Below, piece after piece: positions 30,935 through 41,507 of a stretch of 64,000 bases of DNA (within the stretch, counting starts at the first letter, position 1; each line of letters starts with the position of its first letter). The translations under genes were made by a program, and so were the position numbers. Source of the DNA: Rachicladosporium sp. CCFEE 5018. Lineage: Eukaryota; Ascomycota; Dothideomycetes; Cladosporiales; Cladosporiaceae. The DNA lies in contig KZ111141.1 in the NCBI GenBank assembly GCA_002077045.2, positions 361,001-425,000 of the forward strand. Direction: 5' to 3'. The notes below the pieces were generated by a model. That model searched no databases. It saw only the letters and a program-made list of their open reading frames with translations, and had not been told where the DNA came from.

Positions 30935-32251
30935 TCAAGTCCCTGCCCTGCTCCTGCCCTCTCCTAAGCCCTCCCCAGCGCCCGCCACAGGACTCAAACC
31001 CTGACTCCTCACTCCAGACAAGTCACCACTAGCCGTATGTCGCACAGCTTGCCTCATTGTCTCGATATTCAGCTCACCATGCTGCGCTCCTGACGCCGTG
31101 ATAGAGGATCGCATAGGGCTCTGCTCCGAGCGGAACGAGCTGCTCACACCAGGCGGAGGCGTCGTAAGACCAGTGGATAGACTTCTCGCGTCTGGCGACC
31201 CAGGGGAGCGCGGGGATCGTGGAGATCGGAATGGTGAGGCGGCGCGGTCGGGATTTGCGGCAAGTGCGCTGCGCGACGAAGTCATGTGCAAGTTATCTCG
31301 GCTCGCGTTCTCGCCTAGTTGCGAGGCGCCCGCGGTGGTCGGATGGTTATGTTCCGACTGCACGATGTCTGCGAAGGAGATGAAGGAGAGGCGGCGGACG
31401 TCGTTGGGGTCTAAGTTGCCGTAGTTGCTGGCCGTGTCTTCTTCGTTGACGTGCGGAAGAAAGCTAGAGCTTTGTGTTAAGGATGCTGGCTCTGAGCCAT
31501 CCTGGGCACCAGTTGGGAAGACCGGCGAATCCAGTGACGACAGGTCGGCGTGGCTTGCTGAGTGCTCTAGCACCGGTGCGCCGGCTGGGAGGTGGGCAGT
31601 GGATGTGACGATCTCGACATCGTCGGGGTTCAGGCTGCGGCTTGTGATCGCTTCGACTGACGCTTCTAGTGCTGGCGGAATGTGATCCTCTGTCATGACA
31701 TGTGTGGGTATATGTGCCGACGTGCCAGGCACTCCCGCTGGCGATAGCTCATTCTCGAGCGTGGAAATTGGCACCGGCTCTTGTACATTGCGCTCGAAGA
31801 TCTCGCTCGAAGCTGGGCTGAGCAGTCGTGGAGAGCTCGAGCGTAAAAGCGAGGGTGATGCTGCTGCGGCAAGAGAGCCTAGGTATGGTCGCCGTGACGG
31901 CGAGCTGGGTATTGACTGCGCTGAGCCAGGTTTGAGCTCAGCTGCGGGATTGAGTTGAGGCGGTGTCGGCCGCATGTTCTCAATGGCAGCCTGCGTCTGC
32001 GGCATCAGCGGTCCTGCCGCGCCTGATGCCATGTCTGCCGTCGTCTTGGTCGCGTCCGCTAGAGTATCCTGCGCAGGCTTCTTCTTCCCCAGTCCGAGTA
32101 AACGCTTCCCCGATTCCAGATAGCTTTCCGAAGTATCGTGTGACGCCGTGGTACCTTCCTGACCGCTTGGTAGGAGTGGAGCCGCCGAGCTTTGAGGGGA
32201 TATGAATTGCGTGTGTGTTTGCTGTAGTGAGGAGTCCAGATTAGGAGGCAT
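30935..32251 (-). CDS. low-complexity Ser/Pro-rich protein of unknown function
   Basis: 438 residues from MPPNLDSSLQQ. It is largely disordered, with Ser, Pro, Ala and Thr runs, including SPFRSPRSPRSPGSPDA. A compact block NDVRRLSFISFADIVQSEH near the middle looks conserved, being the only hydrophobic/ordered part, and I recall similar RLSFISFADVV blocks in other filamentous ascomycete hypotheticals. An early segment SGKRLLGLGKKKPAQ is basic. No signal peptide or transmembrane segment. Many SP and RSxS sites suggest regulation by phosphorylation (inference). Intron-less as read. Confidence 0.65.
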   Translation of the reverse strand: MPPNLDSSLQQTHTQFISPQSSAAPLLPSGQEGTTASHDTSESYLESGKRLLGLGKKKPAQDTLADATKTTADMASGAAGPLMPQTQAAIENMRPTPPQLNPAAELKPGSAQSIPSSPSRRPYLGSLAAAASPSLLRSSSPRLLSPASSEIFERNVQEPVPISTLENELSPAGVPGTSAHIPTHVMTEDHIPPALEASVEAITSRSLNPDDVEIVTSTAHLPAGAPVLEHSASHADLSSLDSPVFPTGAQDGSEPASLTQSSSFLPHVNEEDTASNYGNLDPNDVRRLSFISFADIVQSEHNHPTTAGASQLGENASRDNLHMTSSRSALAANPDRAASPFRSPRSPRSPGSPDARSLSTGLTTPPPGVSSSFRSEQSPMRSSITASGAQHGELNIETMRQAVRHTASGDLSGVRSQGLSPVAGAGEGLGEGRSRAGT

Positions 32252-32992
32252 TACATCGTTGAATATGTTGCGACCTGCGCGATGCTCATGGACTCGTGAT
32301 CAGGGCAGCTGAGCAAGTCCGTAGTATGCCTTCGGAGAGTTTGGTACAGCTAGCAAGATGGCGGGATGTCTCAAGTAGCTGCAGGTGGTCCGGGTAAGGC
32401 TGTCTTGTCGAGATCGAAAGTCGCGGGGTAGGTAAGTAGATATGATGGTGAAGGAAGGTCACATGCTGCGAAGATCTTCTGCGCGTTGCCGTGCCACTAC
32501 ACTATGCTACAGCAGTGAGCAGCTGCGAGAGAAGGTAGATCTCGGAGTTCTGCAGGTCACGCTGCTCGAAGAAAGCTAGGAGCTCTCGTACCTGTACCTG
32601 GTGATACAGACAGACCAAGGGACAGGGCAGTGACGTCGAGAGGCTGGGCAACAGATCACTCGACACAAAGCCCTCCGTCGCCGCAACGACCTGTACCGGG
32701 AATGCGAGCGACGATCTGTGTGTACCAAATGCGCGCCACGTTTCAGAGCGTGTAGCTCTTCATCTCCGCAGCGGCGCTGTGTGTCACAGATCTCGATGAA
32801 ATGATATCTCGCGTTACAGACAGAAGGCTGCTTGCGTGCCATTACGAACACTACTAAATATGATCCTGCAATATCAAGAGCCTCGTGCTTTGGCACGCCA
32901 GAACGCCGCGCTATATCCCATGCCCATCAGAATGCCACAAACCCCCCAAACGCCGCTCGAGAGCCTGAGACCTCCACAATCAGGGCAGGTCC
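32252..32992. other. intergenic, no gene seen
   Basis: About 740 bp between the low-complexity gene's start and the 3' end of SSK1. Only short unsupported frames occur on both strands. Confidence 0.45.
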
Positions 32993-35743
32993 TCAACTTC
33001 CACTCCCCTCCTCCTCTTCCTCCTCAATAACAGGCGTCTTCTTCCGCTCCCCCACAGCACCACCAACCTCCTCTTCAATGACCGGCGCCGCAACCCCATC
33101 AACCTGCTCCTTAACCGGAACCTCCAGCCCATCCCTCTTCTCCGCCTTGACTCCACCGCCCATAACCCTGCCCCTCTTCTTCGCCTCCTCATCAGCCTCG
33201 CGCTTAGCCTTCTGCCTCTCCTGCAAGATAGCCAATTTCTCCATCTTCCTCTTCTGCTTCTCCTCAATCTCAGCTTCCTTCCGCTTCTCCTCCTCACTTT
33301 TGCCAGCCTCTTCCTTAGCAGCATAGTCCTTCCATTTCCGCCACCCGTCGAAATCGATGAGCGCTTGCATGCAGCCCCATTCTTTGACTTTGCGTTCCAG
33401 CCAAGTGTAGTTGACGGGTTTGGTCAGGAAGTCGTTGCAGCCTGCTGCCAAAGCTTCGTGACGATCGGATTGAAGGGATGAGGCGGTGAGGGCGACGATG
33501 ATGACGGGGGATTTGAAGTAGCCTTCGTTGAGGGGGAGATGGTCGTTGGATTTGCCGTTGGATTTCGGGATTTCTGCGAGAGCAGTTTCGTTGGCCGTTG
33601 TGTTGCCATTGGAAGGAGAAGTGATCTGGAGGTGCTCGGCTGGCGAGGTGGGCGTAGAAGAGGAAAAGACGCCGATGCCATTGACTTTCTCGAGACGTCG
33701 TATCTCCTTTGTAGCTTGTATGCCGTTCATGATGGGCATTTGGATGTCCATCAGGACGAGATGGTAGCCGCCACCTCGCCACTTGTCGACTGCGATTTGG
33801 CCGTTCATCGCGGTCTCCCAGCGAACTTTGAGTCGTTTCATCAATCCTTCCAGGATCCGGAGATTGATGATGTTGTCCTCGACAATGAGTACGTTGATAG
33901 GTGGTATTGACGCATCGAGCATGTTCGAGATGGGCCCGGGCTTCGGCGAGTCGGTCGAGGCATTACGATCTCGCCGTGATCGAAGACCAGGCTTTTCGGG
34001 CGTCGGCTTGCGATTCTTCTTCGGCCGGCCTGTACGACTCGAGTGAACAGCAACTGCGCTGCCGGAAGGTGTGGGCGGTGCAGAGCTTTTGGTGCTCGGT
34101 GCCGTCTCAGGCGCAGGCGGTGTGGGCAGCGGGGCTACCAGACTCAGCCCATTAGGTAGGTGCTGCACTTCAGACGAGTTCGAGTCGTTCCGAGGACGGA
34201 CTGACCCGCGATGCACCACATGCATTTGCGGACCTAATGTTCCCGCCGACCCAGGTAATGCTGAAGTGCCCACGGCGGACTGATGCTGGACGATCGTAGG
34301 TGACGAGGTATGCTGTCGATTGAACTTCGGTCGATGCTCCCGTAATAGTCGTCGCGTACCACCAGGCGACGGCAATGGAGGCAATTGCCCTGTACTCAGC
34401 ACTGATATCGATCGTTGGTGTTCCGATACCGAAGGATGTTGATGGCTTCCCCGGCCATCGTGCGACCCATTGACTTGAGGCAGCGTAGGGTTCATGGATG
34501 CAGGCATGGGTGGGAAGTAGTCGTTACCACTCTCCATAGGCCGGTATTCATCCATTGCATGTGCGTAGCCGCCTTGCTGATACGATTGCTGATTGTAAAC
34601 TCGTGGCGAAGCTCTTGGCGTCCGCTTTGGCGGCACGTCTATCGTCAACGCGTCCTCCACGGTCTGACCACCAGGAAAGTATCGATCAATCGTTCGTGCC
34701 ATCTCCTCTTCGGGGCCAAGTATTCGCTCACTACGTTGTTGGCCAGGCTCACTCCGAGCAGACACCCATAGCAGCATATCAGGAGCATCGAATGTTTTGC
34801 CGAGTGAGTTCGCATACTTCTTTAAGATCATCTCTCGAACATCATCAACCAGATCATCCTCTTTGATCTGCACCAGCGTGGCGGAAGCGCCCGGCCGCCG
34901 CACCCATATCTTGCGATGTAGCATGTTGCTCATATTCGGCAGACCTGGTGTGAAGTAATCCAGTGCCGTGACAGTCGGCAGTGCTGAAGTCAGCTCAGCA
35001 AATGCGTCTTTACTGGATGTCTCGAGTACTGTGGTCCTGATAGGAGTATCCACTGGTGCCGCAGAGTTGTTCCCTTCGCGGCTCTTTTCCGAAAGCAATG
35101 ACAGGTGTCGGGGTGATACTCCACTCGAGCTCCTCCGCGGTTGTCTTGTGCCTATCAAGTCCTCCTCCGAGTTCTGCATGACCTCTCGTAGACCCTCAGA
35201 TGTGGCGGCAACAGTGCTTCCCAGTAATGGAGACTTCTCTCCGCCGTCAGGCAGCGCCTCGTCTCCACCTGGCGTAGGCGCCTGAATTACCAATGCAGGA
35301 GCTTCTTTTACCCCGTCCCCATCAACAGCAACCTCCTCAAGTCCTTTCTCAGGGGGCGTGATAATCTTCTCAAACGCAGCCAACTCCGGCGTCCTCTCCC
35401 CAAGCGTCTCACTCCCAGACCTCCTCGGCGGCGGATCGCTCGGAGTCCTCAACTGAGCACTAACAACAGCACCACCCTTCACATCCTCATCAAACACCAA
35501 CACGCTTTCCCTCTGCTCAGCAACCGCATCCGGAATCTTGGCTCCCTGTGCAATATACCGATCCTTCAGCGTTGCGTTGCTGGAAGTCTGCGGCCTGCGG
35601 GGAAGACTAGACAGGGATCGCGAGGAAGCGAGATCGATGGAATTACTGCTTGAGACAATTCGAGCGGAGTCGTCGGAGGCGGCGGAGCGTTTGGAGGAGT
35701 TGCGGCGGAAGAAAGGACGTTGGAGGATAGAGAAGCGTGGCAT
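32993..35743 (-). CDS. SSK1: Ssk1-type response regulator of the HOG osmostress pathway
   Basis: Receiver protein at the end of the Sln1-Ypd1 phosphorelay; the unphosphorylated form activates the Ssk2/22 MAPKKK and the Hog1 MAPK (cytosol). Single exon, 916 residues, start MPRFSILQRPFFRR. The first 600 residues are Ser/Pro-rich and mostly disordered, with one ordered block MLHRKIWVRRPGASATLVQI. The receiver domain is at about 615-790: NVLIVEDNIINLRILEGL (acidic pocket), HLVLMDIQMPIMNG (phospho-acceptor Asp at about 665), IVALTASSLQSDRHEA and NDFLTKPVNYTWL (conserved Lys). An insert of about 50 residues between LEKVNGIG and FKSPVII is usual for Ssk1. The tail is a Glu/Lys coiled coil. An aquaporin gene follows upstream on the same strand. 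Confidence 0.95.
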   Translation of the reverse strand: MPRFSILQRPFFRRNSSKRSAASDDSARIVSSSNSIDLASSRSLSSLPRRPQTSSNATLKDRYIAQGAKIPDAVAEQRESVLVFDEDVKGGAVVSAQLRTPSDPPPRRSGSETLGERTPELAAFEKIITPPEKGLEEVAVDGDGVKEAPALVIQAPTPGGDEALPDGGEKSPLLGSTVAATSEGLREVMQNSEEDLIGTRQPRRSSSGVSPRHLSLLSEKSREGNNSAAPVDTPIRTTVLETSSKDAFAELTSALPTVTALDYFTPGLPNMSNMLHRKIWVRRPGASATLVQIKEDDLVDDVREMILKKYANSLGKTFDAPDMLLWVSARSEPGQQRSERILGPEEEMARTIDRYFPGGQTVEDALTIDVPPKRTPRASPRVYNQQSYQQGGYAHAMDEYRPMESGNDYFPPMPASMNPTLPQVNGSHDGRGSHQHPSVSEHQRSISVLSTGQLPPLPSPGGTRRLLREHRPKFNRQHTSSPTIVQHQSAVGTSALPGSAGTLGPQMHVVHRGSVRPRNDSNSSEVQHLPNGLSLVAPLPTPPAPETAPSTKSSAPPTPSGSAVAVHSSRTGRPKKNRKPTPEKPGLRSRRDRNASTDSPKPGPISNMLDASIPPINVLIVEDNIINLRILEGLMKRLKVRWETAMNGQIAVDKWRGGGYHLVLMDIQMPIMNGIQATKEIRRLEKVNGIGVFSSSTPTSPAEHLQITSPSNGNTTANETALAEIPKSNGKSNDHLPLNEGYFKSPVIIVALTASSLQSDRHEALAAGCNDFLTKPVNYTWLERKVKEWGCMQALIDFDGWRKWKDYAAKEEAGKSEEEKRKEAEIEEKQKRKMEKLAILQERQKAKREADEEAKKRGRVMGGGVKAEKRDGLEVPVKEQVDGVAAPVIEEEVGGAVGERKKTPVIEEEEEEGSGS

Positions 35744-36448
35744 TCTTTGTTTCTGTTTGGGCTGCGCTCGGCGGGAAGTTGCTGCTACGGAGCTAGTAGC
35801 CGCCAGGCCTATTGATCGGCATGAACTTTGTTAGGAAGCATGGCAAAACACGCAACATGCAAAAGCATTACAGTCAACAGAGATGGTACATAAGATACGT
35901 GTCTATCATCAACAACGCGTCTACATGTCGTCGCTACCCTGACCGTCGGCACGACACTGGCAGCGCAGCCGAGTTGGAACGATCAGGGAGTTGCCCTGCC
36001 GTGTTCTTCCAAGAAGCAGGCTTGCAAGCGTGTTGCGCATCGATCATCGGAGCTCCATCGAACTTTCTGCGCGTCTGCTGATTTCGCTGTGCAGCGAGGA
36101 CGTGCTTTTTGTTGGCATGTCACTTTCGAATGGGACAGGAAGGAGATTGGTGATGTTGGATCGAGCAGGTATATTCGTTTCACAGCAGTATAGTTAGTGG
36201 GATAGTTCTATGGCAGCATCAGGGTAGAAATCAGCTGCGACGAGACACTCCGCAGATACCATCTCGATGGCCCTGCCGAAGATCGTCCCAAGGCTTCGGG
36301 TGCGCCAATGCTCGAGCACTCAAACATACTTTCATATAGTACACATCGAAACAGACAGCTCGCAAGTACGCTCGAATTCATCCGCTCTTCTGGCCAGCAG
36401 CCAAAGCAACACCAACCGTTCCCATCCAAATTCCCACAACCGGCCCTC
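35744..36448. other. intergenic between SSK1 and aquaporin
   Basis: About 705 bp, holding the SSK1 upstream region and the aquaporin 3' flank. No convincing gene. Plus-strand frames from 36267 on are the antisense of the repetitive aquaporin tail. Confidence 0.5.
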
Positions 36449-37568
36449 TCACAACCTCGGTGGTCCCCCATATCCATCCATATCAACCTGCCTCCCACTT
36501 CCCCTCGACCTCGGTGGCGCTCCACTCGAAGTCCCGTCCCTCGATCTCGGTGGACCACCATACCCATTGCCAGTCCTCTCCACATCCCTTCCCTGACTTC
36601 CCACGCGATCCATCTCCCAACTTCTCTGATTCCTCTCCTTGTTCTCATTTCCATTGCCACTTCCGCTCCTCCGTCTACCCTGCTCAGGTTGCCCTGCGCC
36701 AACATCCTCGTGCTGTCCGGCGCTGTCTTGACCGGGGTTCGCATCTTCGTAGTTCATGAACTTCAGGAAGTGGTAGAACCCTGCTGCTACGAGCGCGCCG
36801 AGGAAGGGTCCGAACCAGTAGATCCAGTGGTATGTTGTGAACTGACGGGAGGCAACGCAGGGTCCGAAGGAGCGTGCCGGGTTCACGGAGGCGCCGGTGT
36901 AGTAGACGCCAGCGATCTCAATGACGAAGAGGGAGATGCCAATGCCGATGGGCGCAATGAATGTGTCTTTGGACTTCTCCGCTGCCAATATGAGGATGGT
37001 AAACATCAACTGAGCTGTAAGGAACTGTGAGACGCGTCAGTCGCGTGACTCTTCTCAAAGATCGCCACGGTCTACTCACCATCTCGAGAAAGAAGCCCTG
37101 AGCAACAGTCATAGCCGGGTTCAGCGTCGTCTGCGTGATCTTAATATCCCCGGGCACAATCACACTGACCACGCCAGCCGCGCACATACCCGAGAGGACT
37201 TGGACCGGGAACAGTACAAGTCCCCTCACAGGCGGCAGATTCCCGGTGACCACCAGGCCAAGCGTGACAGCGGGGTTGAATAGCCCTCCGCTGATCCTGT
37301 AGAGCATCCAAGCCGCAATGAGCAGGCTGAAGCCATAGCTCAGTGAAATGTAGACGACGCTCGAAGCACTCAGCGTCTTATTCGGTCCCGAGTCTCCAGC
37401 GGTCGTGACGGTCATCAGATGGCCCAGGAAAGCCATGAACAGGAAGAGGAACGTCCCGACGAACTCGCCTGCTGCGGCGATGAAATGTTTCCGCAACGCG
37501 CTCTGCGCTTCTGATGGTTTGGGATGGCCCATGCCGAAGAACGGCTGTTGCATGCGGCCGTCTGGCAT
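36449..37568 (-). CDS. aquaporin (MIP family water/solute channel)
   Basis: Six-helix membrane channel. Two exons, 37568-37080 and 37024-36449; the 55-bp intron starts GTGAGT and ends CTCACAG. The spliced product is about 354 residues. The first NPA box lies in GGLFNPAVTLG and the second in TGASVNPARSFGP, with the Arg of the selectivity filter directly after it. Helix 1 is GEFVGTFLFLFMAFLGH. The short loop after the second NPA and the lack of an Asp insert (GLxNPARD of glycerol facilitators) point to an orthodox aquaporin. The C-terminal tail is long, Gly/Arg/Pro-rich and contains repeated GGPPRSR-like units. The start is the first Met before MQQPFFGMGHPKPSEA. Confidence 0.9.
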
Positions 37569-38042
37569 CGCGAAAGAGCGAGGCAGAGGTCAACGGCAAT
37601 GATATAGAACAAGACGATGAATTTTCGCCCAACGCCAAATAGGGCAGTCTAGATGTTGGATAGAAATATAGAAAATAGTTGGTAGTGTAGAAAGCTTCCG
37701 CAGGACTATACCTTTATTCAAACCTCCTCGGGAGCGATGACCGCTGAGAATTCCCAACGGGCTGGACGATCAAGGTGCGCCTCGAAATCCACAATTAAAT
37801 CTGCTGGCCATGCAGTCTTGACTGTACTCGAGGCGTGAGCGTGCAGCCACAGAGATGAGGAAGCCCTGTCAGAAAACGCCATGAAACGTGGCGGTGATGC
37901 CATGATGAGGGTGACGGGGAGCGCTGCCGGGGGGGAATTCATTGAAGAAGTCACCGAGTGGTTGGAGGTGCCAAGGCTTCAAGGGTTGTGCCGTCGCGAA
38001 CGGCTCGTGGACGGGTGGAAGATCTGGTATTGGCAGGGATGG
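37569..38042. other. aquaporin upstream region up to the breakpoint
   Basis: About 475 bp between the aquaporin start and the new stop of the truncated ITC1 copy. A minus-strand frame at 37718-37954 begins with GTG and has no recognisable motif, so I do not call it. It may contain a remnant of whatever lay here before the rearrangement. Confidence 0.4.
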
Positions 38043-38855
38043 TCAGAGCGTCGGAGGGGGCTGTGAGTGGAAGTCGAGAGGTGGGTGTGGGAAGAGGATA
38101 GAGTTAGTGTGGGGATGGAAGCCAGGCATCGCCTCGGAGTTCTCGAGAGTGACTATCACATGCTCTCCAGGGAAGTACTCGTGCTTGAACTCGTCGTAGA
38201 TGATGTTGACTGATGCAAATCAGCGATGCGCGCTCGGATGGCGCGTACTTGGCCAGCCATACCTAATTCGTCCATGCGGGACGTCGTCGAGAACTGCACT
38301 TTGCGCAGTATGGGCTCGCGAAGCTTGCGGGGGAAGATGTCATCGATAGCTTCGGCGCTGTGATTCTATGGAGCCGGTCAGTACATCAAATTGTTGTAAA
38401 CTCGATGGACAAGATGTAAGTTGACAAACCTCTGAGGCAATGGCGTCTGCATATGTCAAATTTGACTTGCCGTTGACGGCATCTGTGAATTTCTCCTGCT
38501 TTGATGTTAGTCTTGCCAACAAAGAGATTGTATCGTGAGTGGCTTGCCTGATGAAGATAGTCGTATCTGGACTTATGTTAGCATAAACATCAACTGAATC
38601 CACGGGTTGCACAAACCTCTTCAGATACTTCTCGTACTCTGTGAATACCTCGCCAGTCGCGTCGACAACCCATACCTGTACGTGACTTATCAGCCTGCCG
38701 ATGGCAACGTCCGTTTGAAGTGTCCGTACCTCTGCTGCATCATTGACGATCGGTGGATGTGGGATAAGTGCGACAGGCTTGCGCTTATATAAGACCTACC
38801 AGGCGTGAGCATGATATCCATCTTGTGCCTCAAGACTACCTCCAGAACATACCAT
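38043..38855 (-). pseudogene. truncated Itc1, WAC domain only (copy 2)
   Basis: Copy 2 of the ITC1 5' end. Start ATG at 38855 followed at once by an intron, as in copy 1. The exons (including the 19-nt one and its GC-AG intron) are conserved; copy 1 exon positions plus 31002 apply. The homology stops at 38119, within the codons for NSEAMPG. The frame then runs on through unrelated sequence for about 25 codons to TGA at 38043-38045. The predicted product, about 160 residues, is a nearly complete WAC domain without DDT, WHIM or coiled coil, so it could not bind its ATPase partner as Itc1 does. Replacements such as K to E after the small exon show ordinary divergence. It is either a dead fragment or a short DNA-binding protein. 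Confidence 0.8.
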
Positions 38856-40915
38856 ATTCGCGGCAGCCAAACACGGAGTTGGCCTTGTACTAGAGAGTTT
38901 CCGAGGACCCCAGCGCACCCGCCAATATGTTGGCCAGCTACGCGTATATCTTCGATGATATTGATGATGGTCTTTCTCGAGTGTGGACTAAGGTGGATGG
39001 GTGTTGGAGTGGTAGAGGAAGTGTTCGAGCAAAGCGCGCGCGCGCAAGGCGGGAGGACCCCGACGCGGTGACGAGGTGAGGGCGCGAGTCAGTGGACGAT
39101 GAGGCTCAAGGTGGTACTGGGGCTTGCTGAGCGTGTTGGAGGGTATTGGCGATATCGAGGATGGAGAGAGGGGCGATGGCGGTGAAGTCGAGGTCGGAAG
39201 GAAGAGCGAAGGTTGGCGCTCGTCGCGGGTAGTCATTTTGTGGGGCTTGGGAATGGGAGTAGAGACCTGCGTGGTCTTCGCGGAAGTGCATGGTGGCCAG
39301 GGTTGTGCCACGGGATGGTCCGAGACTATTCCTCCTCCGCTTTTTCGACTACATCAGACTTTCGATGTCGCTTCATTCAAAAGCAGGTCTGAGTGTATGT
39401 ATGCATGCATATACTTGTTCGACTCGTGAAGAGATAGAGAGTACACTTCTGCTTTGCTACTGTTTTCGTTTGCTCATCAATGACAACGAAGTTATCAAAT
39501 CTCTTGATGCACGTAGTTCATCCCAACCTTCCATTGCAGAATACGCCGAGCTTTTCGAGATCGATGAATCGAGATCGCTTCGAGCCGACTGCCATGCCCA
39601 TGAGAATCAGACATGACAGAGAGGGAATGCACTGAGACTTGTCAAGGCCATGCTTGAAGCAGATAATAGACCGGGCGTGAGGAAACCGATCGATCTGTGC
39701 AAGTATTCATCGATCGAAGATCCGCATCACCCTCATGCTGTTGCATTATTTATACCGCGTTTGGACTATCAGCGCAGCTGAATGCAATCATACTACGGGA
39801 AAACGATCTCGAAGCCTCCAGCCCCAGATGCCATTACTCTCCCAAGAGCTTGGATCATAAGGCAGGGTCCGGCATCCCAATCAGTGCTCACGCCAGTCAA
39901 ACTGGAAACCGACAAACCATCAGAATCGCCAAGACGGCCCTAGGCAAGGCCGACGGCCTGGATCACACGCATCACTGACCCCTTGCTCAATCCGCAGACG
40001 ACGATCTACCTACGTTAGCGATGGTAAGTATCGCTTGATAGGACCTAAGTCCGCTGAGCGTTCGCCTTCGATGGCGACCCCCCACAGCTAGACATTAATG
40101 AGCGTTTCGATATGCACTCCGCCAGAATCAGCGCGTGCATGGTCTTCTCGGGCGACGCAAAGTGACTAAGACTAGATCCGAGTCAGCAATGTGAACCTTC
40201 GATCTTTCGGAATCATTATCAGGACAAATTTCTGCGGATCAGAGTTGCTTGGTGAGATTATCAACATCGTGATTATGATGGCTGTTCTTATGTTTTGCAT
40301 AGCATCATAGGAAGGGAATGGGGTTCAGGGAGCAGAGAGCCACATACCTTGTATCTGTGCTGACTCCAGCATGAGCGGTCCGGTATCAGCGGCCAGTCGG
40401 TCAGGTTAAGCGGATCGATTCGCTCGCCCTCCAGACAGGGAGAGCCTATGATTTCGTTCGTCCATTCCTCAACTTTGCGACAAAGACTCGCTTCAGCAGC
40501 GCTACTCTTAAGCTACATCTCGGGTCGCGTCGGCCATTGCGATTGCGAGACAGGCTGCTGTACAATCTATCGTCCAGAGCGTCGGCGGCCTTCCACCAGA
40601 AGACGCGCCTCTCGGTCGAGCCCCAGGCACGTCTTGCATATTGCACGATCACTTATGGGTTATTTACAGAAAGATCAGTACAGCTTGAAAAGTGAAAGTC
40701 GCACTTCGGAGGAGCGGAACGTTTCGGGCCGATCGTCCGCATCTAGGGTGGACTTCAGATGATCGCCGCGGTAGATGGTGGGCATCCAGCGACATTGACC
40801 TTGTTAAGTAACGTAGCGTATCTAGGTGAGCAACAGCATCTCTTGGTTCTGGTTACTACCAAATTTTTTAAACTTTTTGTCTACCTGTGTCATTTTATTT
40901 TCCAACACCACAATC
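38856..40915. other. long intergenic region, copy 2
   Basis: Counterpart of 7854-9925. The part up to about 39335 is very similar to copy 1, the part from 39340 to 40160 is much more diverged, and conserved islands return at 40170-40310 and 40690-40830. No shared open frame supports a gene in the diverged part. Confidence 0.5.
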
Positions 40916-41458
40916 ATGGCATCTCAAGCACCACTCCAGCTGGCCCCATTCCTTGATGAGTACAGCTCTCGCCTTCGAATCTCATCCGCCTCCAAGATCC
41001 TCTGCTTCTCCTCGCCCCTCCAAGACGTTGTCCAACCCTGGTGCTCCTCCAACTTAGACTCCCACTCCCAGCCCGCCTCCCTCTCTTCAATTCCCTCAAC
41101 CCAAGCCTTCAACTCTACCTGGTCGGAACCCGAGTCTCACTACACGCACATCTTCGCGCAACTATCGTCAGACCTCAAGACATCTGTCAAAATGCTGAAG
41201 TTCTTGCATTTCAGCCTTGTGTGGAAGGGGATCGCTGTAGTGTTGCCACCACAAGCGGGTGAGGGCGAGGTTGGCGGGGAGAAAGTAGATCTGGCGAAGT
41301 TGATAGAGTTGGGAGGATTCGAGCCGGGGAAGGTGAGGGTCGTTGATGAGGGGAAGGGGGAGGTGGCGTTCGCTATGAGTAAGTCTGGCCTAGCCAATTG
41401 CCTGGCATGGTGGGAAACGAACTGACAACATGTAGAATGGGATCTTTTGAGCGCCTGA
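40916..41458 (+). CDS. conserved small protein of unknown function (copy 2)
   Basis: Two exons, 40916-41378 and 41436-41458, with the intron GTAAGT...ATGTAG at the same place as in copy 1. The product starts MASQAPLQLAPFLDEYSS and ends AFAMKWDLLSA. Differences from copy 1 in the protein are few, although the two introns and the upstream DNA differ widely. That contrast is the best evidence that this unrecognised protein is under constraint. It converges on HEM15 copy 2. Confidence 0.75.
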
Positions 41459-41507
41459 GACAGGATCTGGATATAATGTACAAGGTTTGATACTTTTACA
41501 TGCCCAT

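Noticed and set aside
37718..37954. 78-codon minus-strand frame near the breakpoint
   Set aside because: GTG start, no motif and no comparison available. It may be a remnant but cannot be supported.
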